Made by a program: the position numbers and the translations under genes
Part shown: positions 7,768 to 15,205 of the stretch, in pieces
Layout: each line of letters starts with the position of its first letter
How positions within the stretch are numbered: position 1 is the stretch's first letter
Source: Rhodobacteraceae bacterium UBA3087
GTDB taxonomy: Bacteria > Pseudomonadota > Alphaproteobacteria > Rhodobacterales > Rhodobacteraceae
DNA: 17,250 bases
Assembly: GCA_002367285.1 (NCBI GenBank)
Contig: DFBF01000294.1
Location: 7,787-25,036 of the forward strand
Direction of reading: 5' to 3'
Notes under the pieces: model-generated
Database searches by the model: none
What the model was told of the DNA's origin: nothing
What the model saw: the letters and a program-made list of their open reading frames with translations, nothing else

Positions 7768-8354
7768 CCTATACCGTGATCGGCACCAAGACGTCGCGCA
7801 CCTTTCGCGTCCTTTGGGCGTTAGAGGAACTGGGGCTGGACTATGCGTGGAACGACGACGCGCCGCGCTCTGATGCGGTGCGGGCGCTCAGCCCCAACGG
7901 CAAAGTACCGGTCTTGGTGGACGGGGACACGTCGCTGACCGATTCGACCGCGATCATGCAGTATCTGGCGGACAAACACGGTGGTCTGACCTTTGCGGCT
8001 GGCACGATTGAGCGCGCCAAACAGGACGGGTTCACGCATTTCGTACTGGATGAGCTGGACGCAACACTGTGGACCGCCGCGCGGCACAGCTTTATCCTGC
8101 CCAAGGACAAACGCGTGCCCGAGGTGAAAGACAGCCTGAAATGGGAATTCCAGCTGTCCGTCGATGAATTGATGCGCCGCATGGGCGACGGGCCGTACCT
8201 GATGGGTGACACCATGACAGTGGCCGATATCATCGCGGCCCATTGCGGCAACTGGGCCTTTACCGCGAAATTTCCGCAGGACAACGCGGATTTCGCGGCC
8301 TATTGCAAACGTCTGCGCAGCCGCGAGGCCTTTCAGCGGGTAAAAAACGCCTAA
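7764..8354 (+). CDS. Glutathione S-transferase family protein
   Basis: This is a 196-residue soluble protein with canonical two-domain GST layout. The N-terminal thioredoxin fold (about 1-73) has TKTSRTFRVLWALEELGLDY, with S11 a candidate for glutathione activation. It also has SPNGKVPVL with the cis-proline P49, and DGDTSLTDSTAIMQYL, whose D60/S61 bind the glutathione gamma-glutamyl group. The C-terminal helical domain (about 85-196) includes GPYLMGDTMTVADI, the N-capping/hydrophobic staple motif of the family. Class and substrate cannot be assigned from sequence. Its ATG overlaps the holA stop in an ATGA, with a strong AGGAGG at 7752-7757 and 6-base spacing. It may therefore be translated better than its upstream neighbours. 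Its link to leuS-lptE-holA is positional only. Confidence 0.9.
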   Translation: MTYTVIGTKTSRTFRVLWALEELGLDYAWNDDAPRSDAVRALSPNGKVPVLVDGDTSLTDSTAIMQYLADKHGGLTFAAGTIERAKQDGFTHFVLDELDATLWTAARHSFILPKDKRVPEVKDSLKWEFQLSVDELMRRMGDGPYLMGDTMTVADIIAAHCGNWAFTAKFPQDNADFAAYCKRLRSREAFQRVKNA

Positions 8355-8418
8355 CTCAGGCGCCAATCAAATAATCAAGCATGCGCGGAACGCGCATTCC
8401 GCTGGACAACGCGCCGGA

Positions 8419-9579
8419 TCACGCAAAGGCTGCCGCGGCGCGTCCGGCATGGCGCCCCGTCGCCAGACAAGCGGTCAGCAGATAGCCCCCGGTCGGGGCC
8501 TCCCAATCCAGCATTTCGCCCGCAACGAACACGCCGGGCAGGGCGGTCAACATCAGCCCCTCATCCAGCGCGTCAAAGCGCACCCCCCCGGCGGTGGAAA
8601 TAGCCTCGTCCATCGGGCGCAGACCCGCATGGCGGACCGGCAGGGCCTTGAGCACCCCGGCCAGATCGTCCGGCAGGGGGCGTGCAAATTCGTTCAGCAA
8701 CGCAATCCGCACCGGGTCCAGCCGCAATGATTTACGCAGGTGGTTTGCCAGCGACGCCTTGCCGCGCGGCTTGGCCAGGCGCAACCGCACCTCCGCCTCG
8801 CTCAGGTCCGGGCACAGGTCCAGCGTCAGCTGGGCGCCTTCACGCACCGGGCGCGATACGGCATAGATCGCCGACCCCTCAAGCCCGCGCGACGACACCA
8901 CGAATTCACCACGCAGCGCAACATCGCCCGCCATGACACGCACGGCCTTCACCGGAGCGCCGAAGTGCTTTTCCATATGGTCTGACCACTCCACGACCAA
9001 ACCGGCATTCGCAGGCTGGAACGGGGCAAGGGCAACGCCTTTCGCAGCCAGCCAGTCGGCCCAAGCGCCATCGGATCCCAGCCGCGCCCAACTGGCCCCG
9101 CCCAGCGCCAGCACCGTCACGTCCGGCCGCTCAGTAACTACTCCATCCGGCGTTTCAAACTGCAACGCATCCCCGTCCCATCCGGTCCAGCGCCAGCGCG
9201 TGCGCAGGGTCACGCCACGCCAATCCAGGCGATGCAACCAAGCCCGCAACAGGGGCGAGGCCTTCATCACCTGTGGAAACACCCGGCCTGACGATCCGGT
9301 AAACACGTCCTGGCCCAGCTCGCGCGCCCAATCCTGAACCGCCTGCCCATCGAATTCCTTGATGATGTCGCACAGCAGGGGCCGGTCGCCATAGGCGCTC
9401 AGAAACAGGGACCGCGGTTCATCCTTGGTCAGGTTCAACCCGCTTTTCCCCGCCATCAGGAATTTGCGGGCTGGTGACGGTTTGGCGTCAACAACAGTGA
9501 CGTTCAAACCAGCCTGCGCCAGTTCCTCTGCCGCCATAAGACCCGCAGGTCCGGCCCCGATAACCAATGCCGTTTTCAT
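8419..9579 (-). CDS. HI0933-family NAD(P)/FAD-dependent oxidoreductase (TIGR03862-like)
   Basis: This 386-residue flavoprotein begins MKTALVIGAGPAGLMAAEELAQAG, a Rossmann dinucleotide fold with GAGPAG at 8-13. The family signature ARKFLMAGKSGLNLT (37-51) corresponds to the GrKlLiSGgGRCNlT motif of the HI0933/YhiN family. FTGSSGRVFPQVMKASPLLRAWL and the C-terminal FAD contact VFVAGEMLDWEAPTGGYLLTACLATG complete it. The reaction is not established for this family; the fold implies FAD-dependent redox chemistry in the cytoplasm. It follows the MscS-like gene with a 4-base overlap (its ATG at 9579-9577 shares bases with the upstream TGA). It converges on the GST gene with only 64 bases between stops. 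It is full length for the alphaproteobacterial branch. Confidence 0.88.
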   Translation of the reverse strand: MKTALVIGAGPAGLMAAEELAQAGLNVTVVDAKPSPARKFLMAGKSGLNLTKDEPRSLFLSAYGDRPLLCDIIKEFDGQAVQDWARELGQDVFTGSSGRVFPQVMKASPLLRAWLHRLDWRGVTLRTRWRWTGWDGDALQFETPDGVVTERPDVTVLALGGASWARLGSDGAWADWLAAKGVALAPFQPANAGLVVEWSDHMEKHFGAPVKAVRVMAGDVALRGEFVVSSRGLEGSAIYAVSRPVREGAQLTLDLCPDLSEAEVRLRLAKPRGKASLANHLRKSLRLDPVRIALLNEFARPLPDDLAGVLKALPVRHAGLRPMDEAISTAGGVRFDALDEGLMLTALPGVFVAGEMLDWEAPTGGYLLTACLATGRHAGRAAAAFA

Positions 9580-10895
9580 GAGGGCAACCCACCTTTGATT
9601 TCAACCACCCGATGCGGGAAGGGAATTTCGATGCCTTCGGCCTTCAACGTCTTCCAGACTTCCATCAGGACCTTGGGCGTAAACTTGTTCTTGCCGTCGT
9701 CGATGCCGTTCACCCAAAATTCCACCGCGAATTCCACGCCGCTGTCACCAAAGGCGCGCAGCTCGCAATCCGGGGCATGTTCGGCGGTATCGGTCATAAC
9801 GAAATCCAGCTTTGCCACAGCAGCTTCGATGATGCCTGGCACGGCTTCGATATCTGTATCGTATGACACGGAAAACGCCGCCTCGTACCGGTTCGCGCTG
9901 CCGGCATCCGAATAGTTCACAACCCGGGTGGTGATGAAATGTTCGTTCGGCACCACGATCCAACGCCCATCAAAGGTTTCCAGGATCGCGGCGCGGGCCG
10001 TCATCTTGACGATGGTCCCGACCTCGCCCCCGTCCAGTTCGACATAGTCGCCAACGGTGGCTTGGCCTTCCAAAAGCAGGATCACACCCGAAATGAAATT
10101 CGCCGCGATCTGTTGCAAGCCAAAGCCCAACCCGACACCAATCGCGCCACCCAGAACGGCAAGCGAGGTCAGGCTGATCCCCATGATGTTCATCAGCACC
10201 AGGAAGGCCGCGCCAAAAATGGTGATTTCGGCGGCTTTGGCGGCCAGTTCGCGGGTCGCGGGGCGCATGTCTTCTTGTTGTTTGATCGCGGCGGCGGTTT
10301 GGTCGTTGGACCACCGCCCCAGCCAGAAAATAATGCCTGCCAGAGCAGCAAAGCGGATGGCGAACAGCAGTGAAAAGCTCATGTTGCCCAGTGGCACAAC
10401 CGTCGCATCCAGCTTGGCCACCATAAGCTCCAACAGCCCAACGGCATAGAGCGCAGCGACCGGGATCAGAACGTATTTGCCCAGCAATTTCAGGAACGGA
10501 TCGGTAATAATTTCACGCGCCAGAATGCGTGCGGCCAGGAACAAAAACACCCGCTTGCCAAAGGCGATGACTGCGCCGGAGCCAAAAATCGACCGCGTCA
10601 CCTGTTCGCCAATGGCCGTGAAGCCATAGGCAAACAACGGCAAAAGCAGCGGCAGGAAGATCAGCACGAACAGACGCCCGCGCGACAGGTAAGACCCCTG
10701 GTCCCCGGTTGGCGTCAGTAGCTTTTTCAACAAGGGCGCAAGTTTGCGGTTGGCCAACACGGCGGCCAGATAGGCCGCAACCAGCAATCCGAATTGTGAC
10801 CATGCGGCCGGGGACAACAGCCAGCCCTGCGCGATGTCCCATCCCTGTTGGGCATGGCCCAGCATCTTGGTCACGATTTCCGGTTGGCCTTCCAT
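9576..10895 (-). CDS. MscS-family mechanosensitive ion channel
   Basis: This 439-residue inner-membrane protein has five to six N-terminal transmembrane segments (about 34-50, 74-95, 108-127, 138-160, 172-193, 222-240). They lead into the pore helix, with LAVLGGAIGVGLGFGLQQIAANFISGVILLLEG at 246-277, the hallmark Gly/Ala-packed TM3 of MscS. The beta domain follows (VGDYVELDGGEVGTIVKMTARAAILETFDGRWIVVPN, 281-317), then a C-terminal alpha/beta domain. The extra N-terminal helices place it with the larger MscS-like or MscK-like members rather than the 286-residue E. coli MscS. It should open on membrane tension and release solutes under hypo-osmotic shock. AAGGGG about 7 bases upstream supports the ATG at 10895. 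It probably forms a two-gene unit with the flavoprotein. Confidence 0.93.
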   Translation of the reverse strand: MEGQPEIVTKMLGHAQQGWDIAQGWLLSPAAWSQFGLLVAAYLAAVLANRKLAPLLKKLLTPTGDQGSYLSRGRLFVLIFLPLLLPLFAYGFTAIGEQVTRSIFGSGAVIAFGKRVFLFLAARILAREIITDPFLKLLGKYVLIPVAALYAVGLLELMVAKLDATVVPLGNMSFSLLFAIRFAALAGIIFWLGRWSNDQTAAAIKQQEDMRPATRELAAKAAEITIFGAAFLVLMNIMGISLTSLAVLGGAIGVGLGFGLQQIAANFISGVILLLEGQATVGDYVELDGGEVGTIVKMTARAAILETFDGRWIVVPNEHFITTRVVNYSDAGSANRYEAAFSVSYDTDIEAVPGIIEAAVAKLDFVMTDTAEHAPDCELRAFGDSGVEFAVEFWVNGIDDGKNKFTPKVLMEVWKTLKAEGIEIPFPHRVVEIKGGLPS

Positions 10896-11107
10896 GCCAG
10901 ACCCCTTGAACTTGTTCCTGCTACAGGCTCATCCTCTGGCATGGAACGTCCATATGAGACAAGGGGTGACGCGGGACACTGACTCGCGCGCAAGCAGTTG
11001 ATCGGGCCAAACTGGCGCCATAAGGCCGCTAACCTTTTGAATAGGCTTTGCTCGCTTCGGTTGTTTACGCCCTGGAAACATCGCAAATTCAATAACATTC
11101 CGGTGGC

Positions 11108-11142
11108 GTTAACGCTTTGTTAACTATTGCCCCTCTTATAAT
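11108..11142 (+). promoter_or_regulatory. Promoter with perfect -10 box and paired GTTAAC sites upstream of the GGDEF gene
   Basis: TATAAT lies at 11137-11142, giving a likely transcript start near 11149 and a leader of about 55 bases. No good TTGACA stands 16-18 bases upstream (the hexamers there are GCTTTG or CTTTGT). Instead GTTAAC occurs twice, at 11108-11113 and 11119-11124, 11 bases apart centre to centre, or about one helical turn. This covers the -35 position. A weak -35 overlapped by such sites suggests a regulator site, activator or repressor, but that is inference. Confidence 0.5.
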
Positions 11143-11172
11143 CCGCCATTCGATTACAGAGGAACCTGGAAG

Positions 11173-11191
11173 CTGCCGTCATTTTCGGCAG
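11173..11191 (+). promoter_or_regulatory. Leader hairpin abutting the ribosome binding site of the GGDEF gene
   Basis: CTGCCG (11173-11178) pairs perfectly with CGGCAG (11186-11191) around the loop TCATTTT. The 3' arm ends on the first base of the GAGGG Shine-Dalgarno sequence (11191-11195), which stands 9 bases before the ATG at 11205. The stem could limit ribosome access or position the site; a role is unproven. Confidence 0.4.
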
Positions 11192-11204
11192 AGGGTAAGC
11201 ATAG

Positions 11205-12272
11205 ATGAGAGCCGTTATGGACAACGCCATTTTTGCGAATTTGGACATTGAAGAGCGCAAGGGCCTTCTTGGCCTGACGGAGCACCACGAGACCCTTCTG
11301 ACACGCTGGTTACCACATGTGGAACGCTTCGTGGACGAGATCATCGATCAGTTCTTTGTGCTGCAAATGAACATCCCGGCCATCCGCAAAATCATCGAAG
11401 ACAACGAATCGCTCGGCAATTTAAAGCGGGTGACGCGCGGCTATGTGATCAGCTTTTTTGCTGGGGTCTATGACCAGGTCTATGTCACCTCGCGGCTTCG
11501 GATCGGGCGAATCCATGCGGCAGTCGGGGTGCCCGTCAAACTCTACATATCATCTCTGCATCAGTTGGAAACATTGCTCAGCACACGGCTGCGCGGCCTG
11601 GGCGCGTGTCAGGGCTTGCAAGATGGATTGCACAAACTGTTCATGCTGGACATTCAATTCGCGTTGGACACGTTCATCAACGGTGTGGTGCATCAAGCTC
11701 TGGACAGCCACCCGATCCACCCGGCACTGGAAGAAAGGTTGGAACTCACCGTGGTCGAACGGATGGCCGAAATTGAACGCATAGCCCAGACCGATCACCT
11801 GACCGGCCTGTGGAATCGCCGCGCTTTTGGTCGCCTGTTGCAGGATACATTGACTGCGGCCGGGGCCGCTGGCACACCCCTTTCTCTGGCGTTCATCGAT
11901 CTGGACGACTTCAAACAGGTGAATGATGCCCATGGCCATCCCGAGGGGGACCGTATCCTCGAGGTGATCGGATACGGCCTGTTGCACCACCTGCGGACCG
12001 AAGACATGGCCTTTCGGTATGGCGGCGATGAATTTTGTGTGCTGATGCCCGCCACTGGCAAGGAAGTCGCCGAAACCGTGATCGAAATGGCCACGCAACG
12101 GGTTTGCGAAACCATCAATGCGACGGTGGGGTATCACGTTGGCTATAGCGTCGGCATCGCCACCTCTGGGCCGGACGGCCACCTTGATCCACGCGCCCTT
12201 CTCGCGGCGGCAGATCGCGCGATGTATGATGAAAAGGGAACGACAGGGTCACAGTTGCGCACTGAATTCTAG
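11205..12272 (+). CDS. Globin-coupled sensor diguanylate cyclase (GGDEF)
   Basis: This 355-residue soluble protein makes c-di-GMP from two GTP. Residues about 20-170 are an all-helical globin-coupled sensor domain. RLRIGRIHAAVGVPVKLYISSLHQL (97-121) matches the F-helix region of DosC/HemAT proteins and makes H104 the likely proximal haem ligand. A linker helix (LELTVVERMAEIERIAQTD) leads to a complete GGDEF domain. It has DHLTGLWNRRAF, FIDLDDFKQVNDAHGHPEGD, an intact GGDEF at 273-277 and an RxxD inhibitory site (R264-D267) exactly five residues before it. The enzyme should therefore be active and product-inhibited. Oxygen, NO or CO binding to haem is the usual input for this architecture. I cannot see a clear distal Tyr, so the ligand is uncertain. 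No EAL domain or partner phosphodiesterase is nearby. Confidence 0.9.
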   Translation: MRAVMDNAIFANLDIEERKGLLGLTEHHETLLTRWLPHVERFVDEIIDQFFVLQMNIPAIRKIIEDNESLGNLKRVTRGYVISFFAGVYDQVYVTSRLRIGRIHAAVGVPVKLYISSLHQLETLLSTRLRGLGACQGLQDGLHKLFMLDIQFALDTFINGVVHQALDSHPIHPALEERLELTVVERMAEIERIAQTDHLTGLWNRRAFGRLLQDTLTAAGAAGTPLSLAFIDLDDFKQVNDAHGHPEGDRILEVIGYGLLHHLRTEDMAFRYGGDEFCVLMPATGKEVAETVIEMATQRVCETINATVGYHVGYSVGIATSGPDGHLDPRALLAAADRAMYDEKGTTGSQLRTEF

Positions 12273-12380
12273 GTGTCGGCCTGAACACCAGGCGACGCGA
12301 GGGCTCTGCCTTGCCGCGAATGCCGCAAGAAACCCTTTGATCGTTTTTCGTGCCACGAACATCGTGCGCGCTGGTCGGGG

Positions 12381-12992
12381 TTAGGGCACCAGCCCTTTGA
12401 TCCCGGCCACATGCGCGGGTGTTGCTGAACGCGCGTCTGTGGCAAGGGCAAGCACCGTATCCACCAAAGCGTCACCATCGACCACACGGTCCACCAGACC
12501 CCAGGCCAGGGCTTCGTCCGCCTGTACTTTCTGACCCGCCATCAGGATCATCTTGGCCCGCGCGGGGCCGACCAGCGCGGCCATGCGTTTGGGGTCCGAG
12601 GGTTGGGGCAGGAACCCCAGCTTCATCACCGGATAAAAGAATTTGGCGCCGGGGACCGCGATGCGCAGATCGCAGGCCAGCGCCATGCCAAACGCCCCGC
12701 CCGCCAGGGTGCCATTCAGCGCGGCAATAGTCAGGCAGGGGGCGGCGGCCAAGGCGCCCGACAACCGTTCCCAGACATCGTCCGTGGCCAACCCGGCCCG
12801 GGCTTCATCCAGATCTGCGCCAGCGGAAAACACTTTGCCAGCGCCGGTGATCACCAGAACGCGGGCCTCTCCTGCGGCTGCCTGGGCAATCTCTGCCAGC
12901 TGCTCCAACATCGCTTTGGTCAGTGAATTGGCCTTGTCCGGGCGGTTGATCGTCACCATCCACAACCCGTCATCCTTGGTAAGATCAATCAT
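12381..12992 (-). CDS. Short crotonase (enoyl-CoA hydratase/isomerase) family protein
   Basis: This 203-residue protein belongs to the crotonase fold; typical members have about 255-265 residues. The core hallmarks are INRPDKANSL, the first oxyanion-hole strand FSAGADL (55-61), and the second, NGTLAGGAFGMALACD (93-108). It lacks the C-terminal helical extension of long members. By motif alignment to rat enoyl-CoA hydratase, both catalytic glutamates are absent: E144 corresponds to G102 and E164 to V122. Ordinary hydration of enoyl-CoA is therefore unlikely. It more likely binds an acyl-CoA and does other oxyanion-hole chemistry, or another side chain substitutes. Its ATG overlaps the upstream SDR gene's TGA by four bases, so the two are probably made together and may act on one pathway. 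Confidence 0.85.
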   Translation of the reverse strand: MIDLTKDDGLWMVTINRPDKANSLTKAMLEQLAEIAQAAAGEARVLVITGAGKVFSAGADLDEARAGLATDDVWERLSGALAAAPCLTIAALNGTLAGGAFGMALACDLRIAVPGAKFFYPVMKLGFLPQPSDPKRMAALVGPARAKMILMAGQKVQADEALAWGLVDRVVDGDALVDTVLALATDARSATPAHVAGIKGLVP

Positions 12993-13741
12993 CCCCGCAC
13001 CTCGGCGCGGTCGCGAATGGCATCATCGCGCAGAGCAATTTCCTGGCCCAGGAATTCATCCGCATCCGGCGTGCACATCCACAGCAGCGCCCGCGCCACC
13101 CATTCCGGCGGGATGTGGTCGGACCATTCCAGCGCAGCAACCGGGTTCACCCCCGAGGCCTTGATTTCGCGCTGCATCTTGGTGGCCACAGTGCCCGGCG
13201 ACAGGCCGATGGCCCGAATGCCTTTGCCCGCGGCCTCTTTGTGCACGCATTGGGTCAACATATGCACACCGGCCTTGGACGTGCAGTAATGGCTCCATCC
13301 CTCAAGCGCATTATGCGCAGCACCCGAGCTGATGGTCAGGATCGACCCACCCTTGTCCGCCATCAGCGGCATTACGGCCCGCATGCCGTGATAGACACCC
13401 TTGAGATTGATATCGATCACCTGCCCCCAGTCACCGGGATCACTGTCCATCAGGGATGAAATCGGTTCAATCACACCTGCGTTGTTGATCAGAACATCAA
13501 CACCCCCGAACCGCGCCACAGCGACATCCACGGCCCCGCGCATACTGTTCCAATCAGCCACATCACAGGGCACGGCCAACGCTTGGTCGCCAATCGCCGC
13601 CGCGATGGTTTCGATCTGTTTCGCGCCACGGGCCATCAGAACCACATTCGCCCCGGCCTCGGCAAAGATATGCGCGGCAGCTTCGCCGATGCCCCGGCTG
13701 GCACCCGTGATCAGTACGGTTTTTCCTGTCATATCGGTCAT
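12989..13741 (-). CDS. Short-chain dehydrogenase/reductase (classical SDR)
   Basis: This 250-residue NAD(P)-dependent oxidoreductase has every classical SDR element. These are TGASRGIG at 12-19 (dinucleotide loop), CDVAD at 59-63, NNAG at 86-89, N112 (INLKG), S139 (ISSG), and Y152/K156 (HYCTSK), followed by SPGTVATKM. R38 after the second strand (LMAR) hints at NADP(H) preference. The substrate is unknown. The ATG at 13741 is chosen over an upstream in-frame codon at 13801 because AGAGGA lies about 6 bases before it and the extra 20 residues look random. The gene leads a two-gene minus-strand unit with the crotonase. That pairing suggests acyl-CoA or fatty-acid-type beta-oxidation chemistry, but this is inference. 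Confidence 0.93.
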   Translation of the reverse strand: MTDMTGKTVLITGASRGIGEAAAHIFAEAGANVVLMARGAKQIETIAAAIGDQALAVPCDVADWNSMRGAVDVAVARFGGVDVLINNAGVIEPISSLMDSDPGDWGQVIDINLKGVYHGMRAVMPLMADKGGSILTISSGAAHNALEGWSHYCTSKAGVHMLTQCVHKEAAGKGIRAIGLSPGTVATKMQREIKASGVNPVAALEWSDHIPPEWVARALLWMCTPDADEFLGQEIALRDDAIRDRAEVRG

Positions 13742-13858
13742 GCAAGGTCCTCTCTTTGCCCCTGTTGCTATCCGATCCCCGCACAGGGTTCCAGATGGCA
13801 TGCCTTGCAGCGAAGCGTCACGAAGGTTACCTCAAGGACACGCAACAAGGATGGCCCC

Positions 13859-15205
13859 ATGACCACACCGCTTGAGACCCTGACCCAACAGCTTCTGGAG
13901 GCCGCCCGCCGGGCTGGCGCGAACAATGCCGATGCACTGGCGGTGCGCGGCACATCCGTGTCGATCGACGTGCTGAACGGCAAGCTGGAACACGCGGAAC
14001 GGTCCGAAGGCGTCGATATCGGGCTGCGCGTGATGATCGGTCAGCGGCAGGCGAATGTCTCGGCCTCGGATACATCCGCGACAACGATTGCCACCATGGC
14101 CGAGCGCGCGGTCGCCATGGCCAAAGAGGCCCCCGAGGACCCCTATATTGGTCTGGCCGATCCCGCACAGTTGGCCAGCGGTTGGGATCTGGATGCCTTC
14201 GACATGCACGACCCTGCGCCTGAACCCGACCCGGCCACGTTGGAAGATCAGGCCCGACGCGCCGAAGCTGCCGCATTGGCGGTCAAGGGCATCAGCCAGG
14301 TGCAAAGCACCTCGGCGGGCTATGGTGAAAACCGGATCCACCTGGCCACCAGCAACGGGTTTTCAGGCGGCTACGCGCGCACCAGCAATGGCCTGTCCCT
14401 GGCCGCAATCACCGGCGAAGGCGCAACGATGGAGCGGGACTGGGCCGGTGAAGGCCGCATCTTTCAGGCCGACATGCCCAGCCCCGAAAGCATCGGGACC
14501 GAGGCCGGTGAACGCACCGTCGCCCGCGCGGGTGCAAAACAGCCGCCCACCGGCGCATTTCCCGTGCTGTTTGACGAACGCATCGCCAGTTCGCTGATCG
14601 GCCACCTGTTGGTCGCCTCGAATGGCGCGTCCATCGTGCGCGGATCATCCTGGTTGCGTGACGCGCTGGGGGAACAGGTTCTGCCCGCGCATCTGTCGTT
14701 GATCGAAGACCCGCACCGGGCGCGGATTTCCGGCAGTCGCCCGTTTGATGGCGAAGGCCTGGCCACACGCCGCCGCGCGATTGTTGAAAACGGTGTTCTG
14801 ACGGGCTGGACGCTGGACCTGGGCACCGGGCGCAACCTGGGGATGGACAGCACGGCAAATGCGGCGCGTGGCACCAGTTCGCCACCGTCTCCGTCGGTTT
14901 CAAACGTGGCCCTGACGCCGGGTGACGCAACCCGCGATGACCTGATTGCACAGATGGGCACGGGGTTGATCGTCACCTCGATGATCGGGTCCACCGTCAA
15001 TCCCACCACCGGGGATTATTCGCGCGGGGCCTCGGGCTTTTGGGTCGAAAATGGCGAAATCACCTATGCGGTGAATGAATGCACCATCGCGGGAAATCTG
15101 CGCGACATGTTGGGGCGGATCATTCCCGCCAATGACGCCAAAGCGCACCATTCGCGTCAAGTACCGTCGCTGTTGATCGAGGGGATGACCCTTGCTGGCG
15201 CATGA
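13859..15205 (+). CDS. pmbA: TldD/PmbA family protein, PmbA (TldE) type
   Basis: This 448-residue protein is full length for PmbA/TldE. The N-terminal domain includes SIDVLNGKLEHAERSEGVDIGLRVMIGQRQANVSASD, the conserved substrate-channel strand region. The C-terminal half carries PVLFDERIASSLIGHLL, DPHRARISGSRPFDGEGLATRRRAIVENGVLTGWTLD and the closing motif FWVENGEITYAVNECTIAGNLRDML. I see no HExxH-type metal site, consistent with the TldE partner, which relies on TldD for zinc-dependent proteolysis. The complex trims unfolded peptides such as microcin B17 leader and CcdA in E. coli. No tldD lies in the window. The ATG at 13859 has AAGG at 13847-13850, 8 bases upstream. The same AAGG abuts a 3-codon mini-ORF at 13851 whose stop overlaps this start. 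Confidence 0.92.
   Translation: MTTPLETLTQQLLEAARRAGANNADALAVRGTSVSIDVLNGKLEHAERSEGVDIGLRVMIGQRQANVSASDTSATTIATMAERAVAMAKEAPEDPYIGLADPAQLASGWDLDAFDMHDPAPEPDPATLEDQARRAEAAALAVKGISQVQSTSAGYGENRIHLATSNGFSGGYARTSNGLSLAAITGEGATMERDWAGEGRIFQADMPSPESIGTEAGERTVARAGAKQPPTGAFPVLFDERIASSLIGHLLVASNGASIVRGSSWLRDALGEQVLPAHLSLIEDPHRARISGSRPFDGEGLATRRRAIVENGVLTGWTLDLGTGRNLGMDSTANAARGTSSPPSPSVSNVALTPGDATRDDLIAQMGTGLIVTSMIGSTVNPTTGDYSRGASGFWVENGEITYAVNECTIAGNLRDMLGRIIPANDAKAHHSRQVPSLLIEGMTLAGA
15179..15184 (+). promoter_or_regulatory. Shine-Dalgarno that decides a TTG start for the phosphatase gene
   Basis: GAGGGG lies 7 bases before the TTG at 15192, inside the last codons of pmbA. The next in-frame ATG (15222) has no comparable site and would remove the first helix of the phosphatase fold. 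This favours the TTG start. Confidence 0.65.

Larger units (their letters stand above)
10896..11204. other. Divergent intergenic region between mscS-like gene and globin-GGDEF gene
   Basis: These 309 bases hold no gene I can support. They are clearly more AT-rich toward the right. The visible elements are a promoter for the GGDEF gene, a paired GTTAAC repeat, a leader hairpin, and near the MscS side a short inverted repeat, ATGGA-ACG-TCCAT, at 10941-10953. No convincing minus-strand promoter for the channel gene was found. Confidence 0.6.

Noticed and set aside
8381..8402. Overlapping short inverted repeats (ATGCGC/GCGCAT and GCGGAA/TTCCGC) between the convergent GST and flavoprotein genes
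   Set aside because: The stems are only 6 bp and mutually exclusive, with no U-run on either strand, so I do not call a terminator.
10941..10953. Inverted repeat ATGGA-ACG-TCCAT upstream of the mscS-like gene
   Set aside because: It is short, has no promoter hexamers around it and no repeat elsewhere seen; probably chance.
11550..12182. 210-codon minus-strand open frame opposite the GGDEF gene
   Set aside because: The sense strand encodes a complete globin-GGDEF protein; the antisense product shows no family features.
12333..12402. Direct repeat CCCTTTGATC at 12333 and 12393, inside and just past the crotonase end
   Set aside because: Ten bases with 60-base spacing could be chance. There is no further similarity around the copies, so I do not infer a duplicated or truncated end.
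13583..13858. 92-residue upstream extension of the pmbA reading frame
   Set aside because: It lies antisense to the SDR gene and is absent from the PmbA family; the ATG at 13859 has a suitable SD.
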